Assembly: GCA_009779595.1 (NCBI GenBank)
Contig: WRDZ01000034.1
Span: 1 to 7,295, forward strand
Reading direction: 5' to 3'
From: Alphaproteobacteria bacterium
Lineage (GTDB): Bacteria > Pseudomonadota > Alphaproteobacteria > WRDZ01
Length of the DNA: 7,295 bases
The position numbers were made by a program, and so were the translations under genes. Below the pieces are notes generated by a model. It saw only the letters and a list, made by a program, of their open reading frames with translations. It was not told the origin of the DNA and searched no databases. Below are positions 5,403 through 7,295 of this stretch, one piece after another. Each line of letters starts with the position of its first letter. Within the stretch, counting starts at the first letter, position 1.

Positions 5403-6577
5403 ACCGCGATTTGGGAGCTGCTTGCCAACCCTGCCTGGAAGCGGGTAAGTATCCGTTCCCTGGGCATGCCCATTTCCATCAGGACTTCGGCGACCTTGTT
5501 CACGTCAGCCTCGGCGCCTTCGTTCCCTACCAGTGTGAACTTGGCCTCGGGGTTATTGTCCAAAGATTTCTGGACCGCTTCGAACAGCTGGGTTTCGTAC
5601 TTGGCCTGCCCTACCGAAAAGTCAATCTGCACGATAGGCTTCTGGGCGTCGGCCGAGGCCACGGTTCTGGCCGCGGGCTGCCGCCTGGGCGCTGGCGTGG
5701 CTGGAGCGGGCGCGGTTGCCGCCGGTGTTGCTGCCCTTGCAGGAGCAGGCTGTGCTGCAGGCTGCTGCCTGGGCGCGACGGGAGCAGTTACAGTTGCGGT
5801 CCTTGTGGGGGCAGGGGTAGCCCTTGCCACAGGCGCGGGCGCCGGCAGCTCGACCGCCCTGACGACTTGGACGGGCGGGGCCCTTTCAATCCTGTTGGCG
5901 TTTTGCGCGGTCCTTACGGCTGTGGACCAGTCCAGGTCCTGTTCGCGCCCCGAACCTTGGTTTATGACCATCGCCAGGTCGGTCAGGTTGCGCTTTTGCG
6001 AGGCAATATAGCCTTCCTGCCTTGATATTTCGAAATTCAGGTCGTCGACCATGCGCCTTGAAAAGGCGACGCTGCGTTCGGTTTCATCGGCGATTGCCCG
6101 CAGGGTCTTGTGGTCTTCTTCGGTCGCCCCGGAAATGCCCATGGTCAAATTCACCGAATCCCTGATGAAACCGGCCAAGGCGGCGTCGGTGTTTATCTGG
6201 GTGGACAGGCGGCGCATCGCGTTGATGTCGCTTGCGATGACGTCAAGCTGAAGGTTGGCCGAGCGCCATCTTTCCTTCAGCATCGGGTTGCCGGCAGTAG
6301 TGCCGATTTGCAGCCTTGCGTTGATGGCGGCGATATTTTCGTAATAGCGCGAAATGCTGCCCATGGTCTGCTCGCGTATCTGCTGCATTTCCGTTGCGCT
6401 GCGCTGCTGCACAACCTGCATGACCTTGACCTCGTTCTGCAAGGATTCAACTTTCCGCGAAATCAAATCGGCAGACGAAAGGCCTTTCAAGTCGCGTCCC
6501 GAGTCGCTGCTTTGGCACGCGGTCAGTCCGACCACCAAAAACATTGACAAAACAATGGCTTTTGTGTTACCCAACAT
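5387..6577 (-). CDS. Large lipoprotein: helical/coiled-coil region, Ala/Pro-rich linker, OmpA-like C-terminal domain
   Basis: A protein of 396 aa. A lipoprotein signal peptide covers residues 1-20, with lipobox LTAC and lipidated C21. The following Gln gives no inner-membrane retention signal, so outer-membrane anchoring is likely. Residues 36-205 are mostly helical with coiled-coil character (LISRKVESLQNEVKVMQVV; later ETERSVAFSRRMVDDLNFEI). Residues 233-305 form a low-complexity linker of Ala, Pro, Arg and Thr. Residues 314-396 form a compact domain (PIVQIDFSVGQAKYETQL; EMGMPRERILTRF; a final beta-strand IAVYERQ) that resembles a divergent OmpA/MotB-like fold, so peptidoglycan contact is possible but unproven. 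I do not know its function. The start is supported by AAGGTGA (6590-6584). The gene is convergent with uppP, their ends overlapping by 16 bp, and divergent from yajC. Confidence 0.85.
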   Translation of the reverse strand: MLGNTKAIVLSMFLVVGLTACQSSDSGRDLKGLSSADLISRKVESLQNEVKVMQVVQQRSATEMQQIREQTMGSISRYYENIAAINARLQIGTTAGNPMLKERWRSANLQLDVIASDINAMRRLSTQINTDAALAGFIRDSVNLTMGISGATEEDHKTLRAIADETERSVAFSRRMVDDLNFEISRQEGYIASQKRNLTDLAMVINQGSGREQDLDWSTAVRTAQNANRIERAPPVQVVRAVELPAPAPVARATPAPTRTATVTAPVAPRQQPAAQPAPARAATPAATAPAPATPAPRRQPAARTVASADAQKPIVQIDFSVGQAKYETQLFEAVQKSLDNNPEAKFTLVGNEGAEADVNKVAEVLMEMGMPRERILTRFQAGLASSSQIAVYERQ

Positions 6578-6600
6578 TACTTTTCACCTTCCATAATTGC

Positions 6601-6629
6601 CTTATACTGTTATTAATGTACAATGACAT
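6601..6629 (-). promoter_or_regulatory. Candidate promoter for the lipoprotein gene
   Basis: On the minus strand, ATGTCA (6629-6624; 4 of 6 to the -35 consensus), a 17-bp spacer and TATAAG (6606-6601; 5 of 6 to the -10). It lies in an AT-rich stretch and would give a short leader of about 15-20 bases including the AAGGTGA ribosome-binding site. The -35 is weak, so this is tentative. Between this and the yajC promoter (about 6630-6738) I see nothing beyond AT-rich sequence and a G-rich stretch near 6690-6722. Confidence 0.4.
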
Positions 6630-6738
6630 AGTTAACAATGAGTTAGCAAGATTATTTTTATCGTAAAAAAATATCGCCCGTTTTTTCTGGGGATAAGTCG
6701 GGACTCGGGGACCAGGGGCCGGAAAAACAGATTTTGAA

Positions 6739-6766
6739 TTGACAAAGCGAAACAGTCGTTTATATT
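6739..6766 (+). promoter_or_regulatory. Probable sigma70 promoter for yajC-secD
   Basis: TTGACA (6739-6744), a 16-bp spacer and TATATT (6761-6766; 5 of 6 to the -10). Transcription would begin near 6773, about 27 bases before the chosen yajC ATG. This argues against the in-frame GTG at 6773 as the start. Confidence 0.65.
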
Positions 6767-6799
6767 AAGACAGTGTTTGTTTTAACCATAGGAGTTCCA

Positions 6800-7162
6800 A
6801 TGCTTGTATCCAGCGCTTATGCCCAAGCTTCGGGCGAATTCATGGGCGGTTCGCAGTCAAGCCAGGTTTTCATGCTGGTGGCTTTGCTTGCCATGGTGTA
6901 CTTCTTCATGATACGCCCGCAGAACAGAAGATTGAAGGCCCATGCCGCCATGCTGGCTTCCATAGAGGTAGGCGATGAAATCATCACGGGCGGCGGAATC
7001 GTTGGCAAGGTCACCCGCATAGTAAACGACGACGACCTTATGGTGGAAATCGCCGCCGGCACCGTTGTCACCGTGAAAAGGGCAAGGATACACTCGGTCC
7101 CGTCCAAGGACATGAACGAAATAGCCAAAAAGGCCGTGGAAGCCAAGACGAAAAAATCTTAA
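6800..7162 (+). CDS. yajC: Preprotein translocase subunit YajC
   Basis: A protein of 120 aa, slightly longer than the usual 100-115. One transmembrane helix lies at about 22-38 (QVFMLVALLAMVYFFMIRP), followed at once by the family motif MIRPQNRR (37-44). A cytosolic domain comes next with VGDEIITGGGIVGKVTRI (57-74) and a Lys-rich tail. YajC associates with SecD and SecF in the inner membrane and supports Sec-dependent protein export. The start at 6800 is chosen because AGGAG (6790-6794) lies five bases upstream; the frame opens earlier at a GTG (6773) that coincides with the predicted transcription start. The short N-terminus before the helix (SSAYAQASGEF) is common in alphaproteobacterial YajC. 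It is first in an operon with secD, 24 bp downstream. Confidence 0.96.
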   Translation: MLVSSAYAQASGEFMGGSQSSQVFMLVALLAMVYFFMIRPQNRRLKAHAAMLASIEVGDEIITGGGIVGKVTRIVNDDDLMVEIAAGTVVTVKRARIHSVPSKDMNEIAKKAVEAKTKKS

Positions 7163-7186
7163 CAATATTGAAGGAAGACAACAACG

Positions 7187-7295
7187 ATGGATTATCCAAA
7201 ATGGAAAGCGTGGCTTATAGTTTTCATACTTGCGGCCGGATTTGTGTTCGCCCTGCCCAACTTCCTGCCGGACGGCTATCAGCCGCGGCTGCTTA
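7187..7295 (+). CDS. secD: Protein translocase subunit SecD, N-terminal fragment
   Basis: Only the first 36 codons are present; the gene continues past the right edge. MDYPKWKAWLIVFILAAGF is the first transmembrane helix, followed by ALPNFLPDGYQPRLL, matching the LPNFLP-type segment after helix 1 of alphaproteobacterial SecD. SecD, with SecF, uses the proton-motive force to help translocated proteins leave the SecYEG channel on the periplasmic side. AAGGAAGA (7171-7178) precedes the ATG. The yajC-secD gene order supports the call despite the short fragment. Confidence 0.88.
   Translation, partial: MDYPKWKAWLIVFILAAGFVFALPNFLPDGYQPRLL

Noticed and set aside
5207..6025. 272-aa plus-strand open frame over the end of uppP and the lipoprotein gene
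   Set aside because: It is the antisense shadow of the Ala/Pro/Arg-rich linker; composition is Arg/Gly/Cys-rich and unlike a real protein, and the opposite strand has a clear lipoprotein.
6690..6722. G-rich stretch between the divergent lipoprotein and yajC promoters
   Set aside because: Checked for a hairpin or terminator; no convincing complementary arms or T-tract were found.

Overview
The window looks like a chromosomal segment of an alphaproteobacterium with mixed housekeeping and accessory content. The taxonomic call rests on a FzlA-type glutathione S-transferase homologue ending in LDF, a SecD N-terminus with the LPNFLP motif, and an alphaproteobacterial-style L35. All of this was recognised by eye; no search was run. 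Most genes are about 58% GC in the lines I counted. The kinase-like gene at 1024-1905 is much more AT-rich (35-45% in most sampled lines), and the ankyrin gene is intermediate (about 48% in one line).

Left part, minus strand (read right to left): rpmI (L35) and rplT (L20) form a tight two-gene operon. It has its own extended -10 promoter, a leader hairpin and a strong terminator. A small APH/choline-kinase-like protein of unknown substrate follows directly after the terminator. A GAF/HD-GYP cyclic-di-GMP phosphodiesterase-type protein comes next and runs off the left edge. The pheST genes that often follow rplT are absent from this position.

Middle: a plus-strand gene for an ankyrin-repeat protein sits behind a perfect sigma70-consensus promoter (TTGACA, 17 bp, TATAAT). 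After it, on the minus strand, comes a FzlA-like protein, a GST-fold regulator of FtsZ and cell constriction. It is divergent from uppP, the undecaprenyl-diphosphate phosphatase that recycles the peptidoglycan lipid carrier, so two envelope and division genes share a 74-bp control region.

Right part: uppP overlaps by 16 bp, tail to tail, with a minus-strand gene for a long lipoprotein (lipobox LTAC, helical/coiled-coil region, Ala/Pro/Arg-rich linker, OmpA-like C-terminal domain). That gene is divergent from yajC-secD, the start of the Sec accessory translocase operon, which runs off the right edge. The 222-bp gap between them carries candidate promoters for both directions.

There are no RNA genes, CRISPR arrays, insertion sequences or phage genes that I can see. 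No intergenic gap exceeds 300 bases. I do not see a clear new multi-gene system. The most unusual items are the ankyrin protein with its ideal promoter, the AT-rich kinase-like gene after rplT, the rpmI leader and promoter architecture, and the long lipoprotein.
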